Shown: positions 25,035 through 33,412, counted from the first letter of the stretch. The stretch: 64,000 nucleotides of DNA from JAMXLG01 sp963765935 (GCA_963765935.1 CAVXXX010000001.1:372001-436000), one strand, 5' to 3'. Translations and numbers: made by a program. The notes: a model not told the origin generated them from the letters alone.

Positions 25035-26069
25035 CTACGAACGCGCGGAATGCACGACGACTTGCGGTTCGTCGCTGTGATGCACTTCGATCCGTCCGAT
25101 GACACGCGCGCCCGGCGCCGCTTCGACGGCTTTTTGCGCGTCGGCGGCCGGAACGACGAGCGTGTATCCGACGCCCATGTTGAGGGTACGGTACGCTTCA
25201 TCATCGCGCAGCGAGCCGCGGCGTACGAGTTCCGCCATGATCGGCGGCACCGTCCACCGCGACTGCTCGAACACCGCCTTCACGCCGGAGGGCAGCGTGC
25301 GTGGAACGTTCTCGAGGAGGCCGCCACCCGTGATATGCGCCATCGTTTTGACACGCACAACACGTTGAATTGCCCGAACGGCATCGTAATACGATGGATG
25401 CTGTGCAAGTAACGCATCAGCGTACGTGGTTCCGTCGAACGGTGTGTTCCATTCATCGCGATCAATGAGCGCGCGCGCAAGCGAGTATCCGTTCGTGTGT
25501 AATCCGACCGCCGGCAAACCGATAATTGCATCGCCCGCTTCAACCGTCTCCGGCTTCGGAAGGTCGTCGATGTCGACGATTCCGACGATCGTTCCGGCAA
25601 GATCGAAATGTCCCGGTGCATACAACCCCGGCATCTCCGCCGTTTCACCGCCGAGCAATGCGCAGTTGTGCGCGCGGCACGCAATCGCGCATCCTTCGAC
25701 GACCGCTGCTGCAACCGCCGGATCCAACTTTCCCACAGCGAAATAATCGAGGAAGAACATCGGCGACGCATTGACGACCAAAATGTCGTTCACACAATGA
25801 TTGACGAGATCGCGTCCGACGCCGTCGTAGCGTTGCAATTCCGCCGCAATCAAAATCTTCGTGCCGACGCCGTCCGCCGACGCAACAAGCGCGCGATCGC
25901 CGCTCCCCGGCAAACGAAAGACACCGCCGAACCCGCCGATGGCATCGAGCTGATCGGGATGGCGCCACGCACCGAGTACCGATTTATAGCGCGCGACCGC
26001 TTCGTTTCCGGCCGCGATATCGACACCGGCACGCGTGTAGGCGTCTTGGTTCCGACTTTCGTCGCTCAC
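25035..26069 (-). CDS. purM: Phosphoribosylformylglycinamidine cyclo-ligase
   Basis: 344 aa, the normal length. It closes FGAM to AIR using ATP in the fifth purine step. The family features are clear: DAYTRAGVDIAAGNEAV at the start, GSGDRALVASADGVGTKILIAA, HCVNDILVVNASPMFFLDYFA, ALLGGETAEMPGLYAPGHFDLAG and HITGGGLLENVPRTLP. It heads a two-gene operon with the GNAT-PurN gene and diverges from pepA across 100 bp. Confidence 0.96.
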   Translation of the reverse strand: MSDESRNQDAYTRAGVDIAAGNEAVARYKSVLGAWRHPDQLDAIGGFGGVFRLPGSGDRALVASADGVGTKILIAAELQRYDGVGRDLVNHCVNDILVVNASPMFFLDYFAVGKLDPAVAAAVVEGCAIACRAHNCALLGGETAEMPGLYAPGHFDLAGTIVGIVDIDDLPKPETVEAGDAIIGLPAVGLHTNGYSLARALIDRDEWNTPFDGTTYADALLAQHPSYYDAVRAIQRVVRVKTMAHITGGGLLENVPRTLPSGVKAVFEQSRWTVPPIMAELVRRGSLRDDEAYRTLNMGVGYTLVVPAADAQKAVEAAPGARVIGRIEVHHSDEPQVVVHSARS

Positions 26070-26169
26070 CGGCGCACCCCCGAAGGGCCAACGGAGCGCA
26101 ACAGACGAAGGTATGAGGCGATTCTTATCATCTACAGACGCAGTAGTTCACCCAATCGAAAGGTAGCCC

Positions 26170-27699
26170 ATGCAAGTCCGTATCGCACACGATGCGCCGG
26201 CCGCTGTACGCTCCGGCGCACTGGTCGTTCCGGTGTTCTCCGGCAGTGAACTCGCCGGCCCAGCGAAAGCCGTCGATGCCGCGCTCAACGGCGCAATCGC
26301 CGACGTAATTTCGTCCGGTGAAATGAAAGGCAAACTCGCCGAAATCGCGTTCATCCACGCGAAAGATCAACCGTTCCATCGCGTGCTCGTCGTTGGTTTG
26401 GGTGACGCGGACAAATTCGAACCGTACATGCTGGCGCGTTACGCAGGCACAGCCGTTCGCTACCTCGGACGTCGCAAGATTACCGAGATTGCGATCGCGT
26501 TGCCGGAAGAGGCTAAGGCGAATGCAACCCTCGTCGCTTCCTTCGTAGCGGAAGGCGCAATTTCGGGATCGTTCGATACGGGGCTCTACCAAGACGACGG
26601 CGAGAAACGCAACACCGTGGAGACGGTCACGATTCTCGGCAACAGCGCGGATGCGCAAACGCTCGAAGCCGGAGCAAACCGCGGTACGACGCTCGGCGAA
26701 GCGGTGAACTTTGCGCGGCGCCTTGCAATAACACCCGCGAACGACATGACGCCGACAATTCTCGCCGACGAAGCAACGAAGGGCGCGAAGGAAGCCGGCC
26801 TCGAGCTTGAGGTATTCGACGAAGCGCGCGCGCGGAGCGAAGGCATGGGTTCGTTCCTCTCCGTCGCGCAAGGCAGCGTCCAACCGCCGAAATTCATCAT
26901 CATGCGGTACAACGGCGATCCGGGAAGCAAAGAACTGCTTGCGCTCGTTGGTAAAGGCATCACGTTCGACACGGGCGGTATCTCGCTCAAGCCCCCCGAG
27001 CGGATGGAAGAGATGAAGTATGACATGTCGGGCGGTGCTGCGGTCATCGCTGCGATGCGCGCGATCGGCAAACTCAAGCCGAAGATCAATGTCGTCGGCA
27101 TCGTTCCCGCGACGGAGAATATGCCGGGCGGTAAAGCGACGAAGCCCGGCGACATCGTCAAAGCGATGAACGGTAAGACCATTGAAGTGATCAACACCGA
27201 CGCCGAAGGCCGGTTGATTCTCGCGGATGCGCTCTGCTACGCGAACAAACTCGGCGCAACGAAGATCGTCGATTGCGCGACGCTGACGGGAGCCTGCGTC
27301 ATCGCGCTCGGTCACGCTGCAAGCGCCGCGGTAACGAACGACGACAACTTCGTCCAGCAATTCCTCAACGTCGCAAAATCGACGGGCGAGCGATACTGGC
27401 AAATGCCGCTCTATGAAGACTATGCCAGCGCGATGAAGAGCGACATCGCCGACCTGAAGAACACGGGCGGGCGCGCCGCAGGCACCCTCACTGCCGGTGC
27501 GTTTCTCAAGTCGTTCGTCGCCGAAACGCCGTGGATCCACCTCGACATCGCAGGCACCGCATATCTCGACAACGACTCCGCCTGGCAAGCAAAGGGCCCG
27601 ACGGGGACTCCCGTTCGCGCGCTCGTGTCATACGTCGAAACACTCGCCGGATCGCCGGTGCACGCCAACGGCGCAACCGCCGCCGCGATGTCATCCTAG
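26170..27699 (+). CDS. pepA: Leucyl (cytosol) aminopeptidase, M17 family
   Basis: 509 aa from ATG 26170, with AAAGG nearby upstream. It releases N-terminal residues from peptides using two metal ions. The catalytic domain has VGKGITFDTGGISLKPP (metal Lys and Asp), MKYDMSGGAAV and the signature NTDAEGRLILADAL. The late region GGRAAGTLTAGAFLKSFV and WIHLDIAGTAY are also typical. The N-terminal domain is the usual regulatory alpha/beta part. The long antisense frame across this gene is a shadow. A REP-like repeat and an intrinsic terminator follow. Confidence 0.96.
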   Translation: MQVRIAHDAPAAVRSGALVVPVFSGSELAGPAKAVDAALNGAIADVISSGEMKGKLAEIAFIHAKDQPFHRVLVVGLGDADKFEPYMLARYAGTAVRYLGRRKITEIAIALPEEAKANATLVASFVAEGAISGSFDTGLYQDDGEKRNTVETVTILGNSADAQTLEAGANRGTTLGEAVNFARRLAITPANDMTPTILADEATKGAKEAGLELEVFDEARARSEGMGSFLSVAQGSVQPPKFIIMRYNGDPGSKELLALVGKGITFDTGGISLKPPERMEEMKYDMSGGAAVIAAMRAIGKLKPKINVVGIVPATENMPGGKATKPGDIVKAMNGKTIEVINTDAEGRLILADALCYANKLGATKIVDCATLTGACVIALGHAASAAVTNDDNFVQQFLNVAKSTGERYWQMPLYEDYASAMKSDIADLKNTGGRAAGTLTAGAFLKSFVAETPWIHLDIAGTAYLDNDSAWQAKGPTGTPVRALVSYVETLAGSPVHANGATAAAMSS

Positions 27700-27708
27700 C
27701 CCCGCGTG

Positions 27709-27745
27709 TCATCCTGAGCCTGTCGAAGGATCACCTCAATTCAAA
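27709..27745. repeat. REP-like repeat, copy 1
   Basis: TGTCATCCTGAGCCTGTCGA and the bases following it match the common intergenic repeat whose translation is VILSLSKD. The 24 bases 27722-27745 are identical at 23 positions to 56569-56592. This copy has a single arm rather than a full palindrome. It sits between pepA and the MFS gene, directly before the terminator. Confidence 0.8.
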
Positions 27746-28976
27746 GGGCCCGGAAAAACTCCGGGCCCTTTTTCGACACCGTGAGTTTCTCGCGTATTTC
27801 ATTGCTCGCCAAAGCGGCTGGTTTGCAACGTCCGTTGCGGACGTCGCAATCGGCTGGCAAGTCTATGCGATCAGGCATCGCGCGTTCGATCTCGGACTTG
27901 TCGGATTAATCGCGTTTCTTCCGCAACTTCTTTTCGCGCTCCCGGCCGGTGTACTCGCGGATCGCGTCGACCGCCGCGTCTTAAACGTGGGGTTCAACGT
28001 CTTAAATCTCCTCTGCTCGCTCGCATACGTCTGGCTTGCACTCACCGGCACACGATCGATCGGCGCCTGGTTCGTGACGCTCGCGATCCAGTCGACTGCG
28101 TTTGCAATCGCTGTTCCCGCGCAGCGATCGATTCTCGCGCAAATCGTACAAGGCGAACGCTTCTTACGCGCATCGGCACTGACATCGTCGTTCGCACAAC
28201 TCGTTACGATTGCCGGACCTGCCGTCGCCGGGTTACTCATTGCGGTCGACGTCCCATTTGCATTCGCTGCCGCCGCAATCGGGCAACTCGTCGCGGCGGT
28301 AGCGTATGGATTCCTTACGCCGCGTCCTCCGGGGCGAAAGGCTCGGACCGAGGAGTCGATCCTCCACACCGCGTTCGAGGGCGGGCGTTTCATCTTCGAC
28401 AGCAAGGTCATCCTCGGCGCGATCTCACTCGATCTTTTTGCCGTGCTTTTCGGCGGCGCGACCGCGCTGCTTCCGGTATTCGCCACGCAAATTTTGCACG
28501 TCGGCGCGGTCGGCTTTGGCGTGTTGCGCGCCGCGCCCGCAATCGGCGCGGCCGTCGTGGCAATCCTGATCGCGCGCCGGCCGATACGGCGCAACGCCGG
28601 TCGCCTGTTGTTCTGGTGCGTTACCGGTTTCGGCATTTTCACCATCGTCTTTGGGTTATCGCGTTCGTTCTGGCTTTCATGCGCCGCACTCGCGCTCGCC
28701 GGCGCGTGTGACGTCGTGAGCGTTACGATTCGAAGCGCCCTGGTTCAGCTCGGCACGCCCGACACGCTGCGCGGTCGCGTTTCGGCCGTCGAGAACATCT
28801 TCATCGGCGCATCCAACGAACTCGGCGCATTCGAATCCGGCGCGGTCGCATCGCTCATCGGTGCAGCACCGAGCGTCGTGCTCGGCGGTATCGGAACGCT
28901 AATCGTTATTGCACTGTGGACCGTACTGTTTCCGTCACTGCGCGGGTTTGACCGGCTGACGGATGAGGCGACGTGA
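27714..28976 (+). CDS. MFS transporter with unclear start codon
   Basis: The first conserved helix (FLAYFIARQSGWFATSVADV) lies at about 27786, and the product has 10-12 hydrophobic segments with the MFS loop motif GVLADRVDRRVLN. It resembles the MFS_3/enterobactin-exporter-like (EntS) group. No ATG, GTG or TTG exists in this frame between 27531 (deep inside pepA) and 27786. The only near-cognate candidates are CTG at 27714 or 27720, inside a REP-like repeat translated as VILSLSKD. The pepA terminator also falls in the 5' coding region. The 3' end overlaps the convergent DUF998 gene by 71 bp. Confidence 0.8.
   Translation: MSLSKDHLNSKGPEKLRALFRHREFLAYFIARQSGWFATSVADVAIGWQVYAIRHRAFDLGLVGLIAFLPQLLFALPAGVLADRVDRRVLNVGFNVLNLLCSLAYVWLALTGTRSIGAWFVTLAIQSTAFAIAVPAQRSILAQIVQGERFLRASALTSSFAQLVTIAGPAVAGLLIAVDVPFAFAAAAIGQLVAAVAYGFLTPRPPGRKARTEESILHTAFEGGRFIFDSKVILGAISLDLFAVLFGGATALLPVFATQILHVGAVGFGVLRAAPAIGAAVVAILIARRPIRRNAGRLLFWCVTGFGIFTIVFGLSRSFWLSCAALALAGACDVVSVTIRSALVQLGTPDTLRGRVSAVENIFIGASNELGAFESGAVASLIGAAPSVVLGGIGTLIVIALWTVLFPSLRGFDRLTDEAT
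27743..27773 (+). terminator. Intrinsic terminator after pepA
   Basis: AAAGGGCCCGG (27743-27753) pairs with CCGGGCCCTTT (27761-27771) around AAAAACT, an 11-bp stem followed by a run of five T. It is a textbook terminator for pepA. It also lies within the open frame that leads into the MFS transporter, so MFS transcripts either read through it or start downstream of it. Confidence 0.88.
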
Positions 28977-29619
28977 ACTCCAGCGCCGTCTTTCCCGCGA
29001 GAACGGCCCAAACGCACGAAACGAGAACGTACAAGCGATTTACGTAGCCGACGACCGCGACGACCCCGCTCGGCAAAATGGTCCCGATCGGCAGCGGCTT
29101 CCCGTCCGCGGGAACATGGCCTCCCGCATGCGTGTACGTAACAAACAGCAGAACGACGGCCGCAATCGTTGCAACAGTCGTAACCCACGTAAGATTCGCA
29201 AACCAAAGCATCGCCTTACCGCCGCGTGGTGACCTGCAGTGCGCGAGTGAGACGCTGACGAGCATCGCGGCCGCCGGAAAGCCGAATGCGCCAAGCAAGT
29301 CCGACAAACCATGCATCGGTTGATTGATGTCAAAGACTGCCGCCAACAATTGGCCAAATCCGGCCACGAGCAACACCCACAACCCCACGCGACCCACGCG
29401 TGTCGTTACATACGGCCAAATCGCATACGCAAGGGTCCATGAACTCATTGCCCAACACGTGAACATGAGTGTCAGCACCCACGCGTGCTGCCCGTTAGCG
29501 TATTCACTGACGACACGCCACGAGGGATCGAACTCCGGACTCAGCACATGAAGCGCTGCGAGCAATGCGAGAACCGCAATGGAAAAGACGATTGCTGCGT
29601 AGCTCGACGCGCGCCTCAT
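28906..29619 (-). CDS. DUF998 family membrane protein
   Basis: 237 aa with about six transmembrane helices. It fits the DUF998 pattern: PEFDPSWRVVSEYANGQHAWVLT after helix 1, AVFDINQPMHGLSDLLGAFGFP in the middle, and GYVNRLYVLVSCVWAV near the end. The function is unknown. It is the last gene of the ArsR-AHSA1-DUF998 operon (4-bp overlap with the AHSA1 gene). Its 3' end overlaps the convergent MFS gene by 71 bp, which is unusual for this compact genome. Confidence 0.8.
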   Translation of the reverse strand: MRRASSYAAIVFSIAVLALLAALHVLSPEFDPSWRVVSEYANGQHAWVLTLMFTCWAMSSWTLAYAIWPYVTTRVGRVGLWVLLVAGFGQLLAAVFDINQPMHGLSDLLGAFGFPAAAMLVSVSLAHCRSPRGGKAMLWFANLTWVTTVATIAAVVLLFVTYTHAGGHVPADGKPLPIGTILPSGVVAVVGYVNRLYVLVSCVWAVLAGKTALEFTSPHPSAGQTRAVTETVRSTVQ

Positions 29620-30101
29620 GAACGCACTTCCTTCCCTTCCACGACGTCATCCAACCGGTCGTAACTCATCGACATTCCGTTGGTCATCCCGGATTCCAGT
29701 GCACCGTCGCGAAGCGCTTGCGACTCGAATTGCATGGTCAGCGTGAACAAAGTGCCGTCGCCGGATTTCTCGAACGTCGTCGTGCATAACGCTTCTCCCG
29801 GCACGCCATCCATCGTCTCCACATTGACGATGCGATTGGGCGCAACAATTTCGCGAAACTCGCCCTGCACGCCAAACTCCGTTCCGTCAGCATCGTTATG
29901 CCAGACGTAATGGTACCGGCCACCCGGACGGAGATCGATCTCGCAGACCGGCATGCTCCATCCCGGCGGACCTAACAGCCATTGCGTTACGTACTTCGGT
30001 TTAGTGTGGCATTCGAAAACGAGCTCGGGCGGTGCATCGAACCTGCGCATTACGCGGATTTCCCGGTCGGACGGTGTCGTAACGTCAAGTTTTGAAGGCA
30101 T
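29616..30101 (-). CDS. SRPBCC/AHSA1 family protein
   Basis: 161 aa. The START-like fold of the Aha1 C-terminal type is clear: REIRVMRRFDAPPELVFECH, KYVTQWLLGPPGWSMPVCEIDLRPGG, YHYVWHNDADGTEFGVQGEF, and a late GMTNGMSMSYDRLDDVVEG. Members bind hydrophobic ligands, but the role is not known. It lies 13 bp after an ArsR gene, a very common pairing in bacteria in which the ArsR-type protein controls the SRPBCC gene. Confidence 0.9.
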   Translation of the reverse strand: MPSKLDVTTPSDREIRVMRRFDAPPELVFECHTKPKYVTQWLLGPPGWSMPVCEIDLRPGGRYHYVWHNDADGTEFGVQGEFREIVAPNRIVNVETMDGVPGEALCTTTFEKSGDGTLFTLTMQFESQALRDGALESGMTNGMSMSYDRLDDVVEGKEVRS

Positions 30102-30114
30102 GGCTTTCCCTCCG

Positions 30115-30468
30115 TTACTCTCGATGTTTGCGTTTTTTCATCTCGCCGGCGAGCAGCACGTCGAGTCGTTGATAGGTGCTCTCCCAGAGCTCGCGATAGC
30201 GATCGATCCAGGTCGCCACATCTACGATAGGCTGCGTCTCGACGCGCGCCGGTCTGCGCTGCGCGTCGCGGCTCCGCCGAATCAGTCCCGCGGTCTCAAG
30301 GACTTTCAAGTGCCTGGAAATCGCAGGCTGACTGATCGAAAAGGACTCGGTCAGCTCGTTTACCGTCGCCTCGCCCTGTGCCAACCGCACTAAGATTGCG
30401 CGTCTCGTCGCATCGGAGAGGGCAAAAAACGTGGCATCCAGTTGCTTGGTATCGAGCTTTACCTTCAT
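30115..30468 (-). CDS. ArsR-family transcriptional regulator
   Basis: 117 aa winged-helix repressor. Residues about 10-75 form the DNA-binding domain (LDATFFALSDATRRAILVRLAQGEA, FSISQPAISRHLKVLETAGLI). The rest (WIDRYRELWESTYQRLDVLL) is a dimer helix common in the SRPBCC-linked subgroup. No metal-binding Cys motif is present, so it does not look like an arsenic or zinc sensor. A dyad that overlaps its own start codon suggests autorepression. First gene of a three-gene operon. Confidence 0.9.
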   Translation of the reverse strand: MKVKLDTKQLDATFFALSDATRRAILVRLAQGEATVNELTESFSISQPAISRHLKVLETAGLIRRSRDAQRRPARVETQPIVDVATWIDRYRELWESTYQRLDVLLAGEMKKRKHRE

Positions 30469-30498
30469 AGCCTATTCGTTATATAACATACACGCTAT
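30467..30498 (-). promoter_or_regulatory. Dyad, probable ArsR operator
   Basis: The perfect palindrome GTTATATAAC (30478-30487) is flanked by ATAGC (30467-30471) and GCTAT (30494-30498), which share exactly the same centre (30482.5). Twelve of 16 positions are paired. The site covers the start codon (30466-30468) and the region just upstream of the ArsR gene, where a repressor would block its own transcription. The neighbouring TATATA-like bases may also be the -10 box. Confidence 0.55.
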
Positions 30499-30505
30499 AT
30501 ACGCG

Positions 30506-31660
30506 TCAATGCGGCCTCAGATACAAGAGCGACAGTCGCCACGCGAGGCTCCGCCGGATTAGGGGACTCAATGCTGTCAACGCAGCGTTGCGCGCCGTCT
30601 TTGCGGAGCCTTCCAGCGTCGCCACGCGCGTGAGAAGATTCGTAATCCAAATGACTTGCTTTGCGATCTTGCGTTGAACGCGACTGTAATCGTCTAACAG
30701 ACGGTCGGGCTCGCCGGCAAGAATTGCGGAAAGCGTTTTGCCGAGATAGATGGCATCGTGAATTCCGAGATTCATGCCTTGTCCGCCCAGTGGACTGTGC
30801 ACGTGCGCCGCATCGCCCGCGAGTACGATGCGTCCCGAGCGATAACGATCCGCAAGAGCATGATGCGCTAAAAAGCGCGAGGACCACGTCACGTCGCTTA
30901 TCGTTGGCGCAACGCGTTCGGAGCCGCGCGTCTGCACCAATTCTTGCAGGAACGCGGCATCCGGATGTTCCGGTGCCTTTTGGACGTGTCCGACGATACG
31001 ATGAATACGATCGGGAAGCGGAACGATGACGAGGTGTCCCGCCGGCGAAAAATAGACATGCAATTCATCCTTCGAGAGTCCCGAGGCTGATTGCACGTCT
31101 CCCAACGCGTATGAAGCCGGTTCACCGCTGTAGCGGAATGGAATCCCGGCCCGATCCCGCACCGTACTGTGCACGCCGTCGGCACCGACGACGAATCGCG
31201 CTCGAACGTGTTGCCCGTCAGCGAACGTCGCGGTCGCGCCGGAACCGTCTTGCGTGACATCCGTCACCGCGAACGGTCGAAACACGCGTCCGCCGAGCGC
31301 AACCAACCGCTCCGAAATAATCGATTCCGTAACATGCTGCGCAATGAGCAACGCATACGGAAAGCGCGTCGGCAGCTGCGTAAAAGGAACGGGCATAAGG
31401 ATGCGATCGCGATCGCGAATGGTGAAGCGCGCGCTCCGAATTCCGCTCGCTGCCAGCCGTTCCGCGACGCCATAGGCATCGAGAATCTCCAGCGTGCCGG
31501 GATAAACAACCGCCGCGCGCGATTCCATGCTCGCTTCGTCGAGTTTGTCGACGGCGATTACGTCGCGCCCGCGAGCCTGAAGGGAAAGGGCTACGGTTAA
31601 ACCGATGGGCCCGGCGCCCACGACAAGGACGTCGACCTCCGCGGGAAGAGTCGCTGCCAT
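30506..31660 (-). CDS. FAD-dependent monooxygenase (PheA/TfdB, aromatic hydroxylase-like)
   Basis: 384 aa. The flavin fold is clear: VDVLVVGAGPIGLTVALSLQ (GxGxxG at the start), a DG motif in FVVGADGVHSTVRDRAG and GD motif in IVLAGDAAHVHSPLGGQGMNLGIHDA. This group hydroxylates aromatic or polyketide substrates with NAD(P)H and O2. It lacks the long C-terminal thioredoxin-like domain of phenol hydroxylases. It follows a VOC gene by 9 bp and diverges from a TetR-type regulator with nearby operator-like sites. The set may detoxify a xenobiotic or antibiotic, but the substrate is unknown. Confidence 0.9.
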   Translation of the reverse strand: MAATLPAEVDVLVVGAGPIGLTVALSLQARGRDVIAVDKLDEASMESRAAVVYPGTLEILDAYGVAERLAASGIRSARFTIRDRDRILMPVPFTQLPTRFPYALLIAQHVTESIISERLVALGGRVFRPFAVTDVTQDGSGATATFADGQHVRARFVVGADGVHSTVRDRAGIPFRYSGEPASYALGDVQSASGLSKDELHVYFSPAGHLVIVPLPDRIHRIVGHVQKAPEHPDAAFLQELVQTRGSERVAPTISDVTWSSRFLAHHALADRYRSGRIVLAGDAAHVHSPLGGQGMNLGIHDAIYLGKTLSAILAGEPDRLLDDYSRVQRKIAKQVIWITNLLTRVATLEGSAKTARNAALTALSPLIRRSLAWRLSLLYLRPH

Positions 31661-31669
31661 CCTGGTGTA

Positions 31670-32080
31670 CTATCCTCTACTCTGTCCGACTTCGATGAGG
31701 TAGCCGTCGGGGTCGCGCATATAGCAGCGGATCTCCGAACTGTGGTCCTTCGGTTCGGTCAGAAACGTTGCTCCGCGAGAGCGCCAGCGATCGTAACACT
31801 GACGAATATCCGCAACGCGAAGGTTCATGAAGGCGCTCACCGTTTCGTCGGACGCCGGTGGGCGTAGCGTTACGCCGGGCTTGTCGTCAGTTGGGCCGCC
31901 GCCAACGTTAAAAATGATCCAGCTGTTGGCGAGCGCAACAATTGCGGGTTCTCCCTCACGCACGACGGTCGCGTCCAAAACCTCGGTATAAAACTTCATC
32001 GCCCGAGTGACGTCGGCGACGGTGAGAAATTGCGTAACGACGAACCCTTCCTTTGGCGGAATCTCATAACGTTGTTGCAC
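31670..32080 (-). CDS. VOC (glyoxalase/bleomycin resistance) family protein
   Basis: 136 aa with the paired beta-alpha-beta-beta-beta units of the VOC fold: FLTVADVTRAMKFYTEVLDAT at the start, MNLRVADIRQCYDRWRSRGATFLTEP in the middle and EIRCYMRDPDGYLIEVGQS at the end. The late Glu and an early His/Gln position are usual metal sites. It is the promoter-proximal gene of a pair with the FAD monooxygenase. It is divergent from the TetR gene with operator-like repeats in between. Confidence 0.88.
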   Translation of the reverse strand: MQQRYEIPPKEGFVVTQFLTVADVTRAMKFYTEVLDATVVREGEPAIVALANSWIIFNVGGGPTDDKPGVTLRPPASDETVSAFMNLRVADIRQCYDRWRSRGATFLTEPKDHSSEIRCYMRDPDGYLIEVGQSRG

Positions 32081-32111
32081 GTTTCGTTCTCCAGACGGCG
32101 TTATTCCACGC

Positions 32112-32125
32112 TGACTGATCGGTCA
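32112..32125. promoter_or_regulatory. TetR-type operator-like palindrome, site 1
   Basis: TGACTGATCGGTCA is a near-perfect 14-bp palindrome (one mismatch pair) of the kind bound by TetR-family repressors. It lies in the 114-bp gap between the VOC gene and the divergent TetR gene, closer to the VOC start. Confidence 0.55.
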
Positions 32126-32155
32126 AACAGTGGCAGCAGGCGTTCGCACTCTTGT

Positions 32156-32173
32156 TGACCGCCTGCTCAGTCA
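32156..32173. promoter_or_regulatory. TetR-type operator-like palindrome, site 2
   Basis: TGACCG and CAGTCA (inverted TGACTG) are separated by six bases. They use the same half-sites as site 1 (TGACTG/TGACCG). It lies 22 bp before the TetR start codon, so the two sites could control both divergent transcripts. Confidence 0.45.
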
Positions 32174-32194
32174 TTTCGTAGCGTTCAGCTTACG

Positions 32195-32770
32195 ATGTCG
32201 AGCAGCAGCGCAGCTCCCGAACCCGGTGCGCGTAAACGCATTATCGATGCAGCCGCCGGATTATTTGCGGAGTACGGGTTTGATGCCACGAGTACGAAGG
32301 CGATAGCGGAGGCGGCAGGAGTGCCGTCGGGCCTCATTTTTTACCATTTCGCGAACAAGGAATCGCTGCTCAAGTCGGTGTTCGAAGGCGATAATATTCT
32401 CCATGCGCTTGATTCGGCATTTGCGGCAGCGCGTGACGAAGAAAATCCGGAACGCGCATTGCGCATCGTCATTGCAAACCTCTACTCCTGGCTCCAGCGC
32501 CACACGCTGCAGGCGCATATTCTCTTCAAAGAGATTTCATCGCACCGGCCGATTTCAAGAACGCTGCGAGAAATACGCACGTCTGGAATAAGTCGCCTGA
32601 GCGAGTTCATACGTCGCCGCTCGCGCGGATCGAGAAAAAGCAATCGCGCTGAAGTGGCCGCGCAGATGATCGCGTCGAGCCTCTTACTAGCAGTCGTCTT
32701 GGACAAGCCGGAAAACATAAAGCAGTACGTTGCCGAGCTTGCCGCAATCGTTGCGGCGTCGATGCGATGA
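32195..32770 (+). CDS. TetR-family transcriptional regulator
   Basis: 191 aa. The N-terminal helix-turn-helix is typical (RIIDAAAGLFAEYGFDATSTKAIAEAAGVPSGLIFYHFANKESLL), followed by an all-helical ligand domain. Its stop overlaps the next gene (ATGA), giving translational coupling to a carboxymuconolactone decarboxylase-like protein. Two operator-like repeats share TGAC half-sites in the divergent promoter region. It probably represses both this pair and the VOC/FAD monooxygenase pair. Confidence 0.92.
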   Translation: MSSSSAAPEPGARKRIIDAAAGLFAEYGFDATSTKAIAEAAGVPSGLIFYHFANKESLLKSVFEGDNILHALDSAFAAARDEENPERALRIVIANLYSWLQRHTLQAHILFKEISSHRPISRTLREIRTSGISRLSEFIRRRSRGSRKSNRAEVAAQMIASSLLLAVVLDKPENIKQYVAELAAIVAASMR

Positions 32771-33405
32771 ATCGTTCACTTGGCGTCATTGCTGAAATCG
32801 ATGTCGAGTTCGAGCACGCCGCACTCTCGGCCCGAAACACCGTCTGGGCGGTCGAGGGTCTGAGCGAACGGGAGAAAGTCTTGTTGTCGGTGGGCAACGA
32901 CGTTTGTTCGGGCGCCCTCGATATTTCGCTTGACTTGCACGTGCGGCTCGCCATCGAAAACGGCGTCTCGTTCGATTCCCTTCGCGAAACTGCTCGCCAC
33001 CTCGCGCCCTATTGCGGCTACCCGCGATCGCTGACGGCTCTTGCGCGGATCGCAGAGCTCGAGAAACGGTTCGAGCCGTTTCGAGCAGGTGCCGACTCGA
33101 CCGACGAGCCTGCGTTTGAAGCACTCGAGACACTAAAAATGCTCGCTGCAGTTGCCGGTCCACTCAACACGCAGGTGCAACGTACTTGGCGCCGTCCCTA
33201 TCTGTCGATTAAGGAACGCGCGTTATTAGCGCTCCTTTCCGACGTGCAGTACGCAACGCTCGGTCTTTCATTCAACGTCCATCTCGATATTGCGTACGCG
33301 AGCGGGTTAACTCGCGAAAAAATTGAAGCCGTATTTCGCTTTATCAGTGGCTTCGGCATCTCACGAGCCGCAGACGCCCGCGAAGCGTTACGATCTCGCT
33401 ATTAA
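32767..33405 (+). CDS. Carboxymuconolactone decarboxylase (AhpD-like) family protein
   Basis: 212 aa with two related helical CMD units. The first has GLSEREKVLLSVGNDVCSGALDISLDLHVRLAIENGV and RHLAPYCGYPRSLTALA. The second has LSIKERALLALLSDVQYATLG and SFNVHLDIAYASGLTREKIEA. A lone Cys in PYCGYP is seen, without the redox CxxC of AhpD, so a peroxidase role is doubtful. It may act on a lactone or as a partner of the flavin enzyme. It overlaps the TetR stop by 4 bp. Confidence 0.85.
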   Translation: MNRSLGVIAEIDVEFEHAALSARNTVWAVEGLSEREKVLLSVGNDVCSGALDISLDLHVRLAIENGVSFDSLRETARHLAPYCGYPRSLTALARIAELEKRFEPFRAGADSTDEPAFEALETLKMLAAVAGPLNTQVQRTWRRPYLSIKERALLALLSDVQYATLGLSFNVHLDIAYASGLTREKIEAVFRFISGFGISRAADAREALRSRY

Positions 33406-33412
33406 GCGGCGC

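Noticed and set aside
26128..27588. 486-codon antisense frame opposite pepA
   Set aside because: GC-rich shadow frame; Arg/Cys-rich and low in conserved motifs, while pepA on the other strand is certain.
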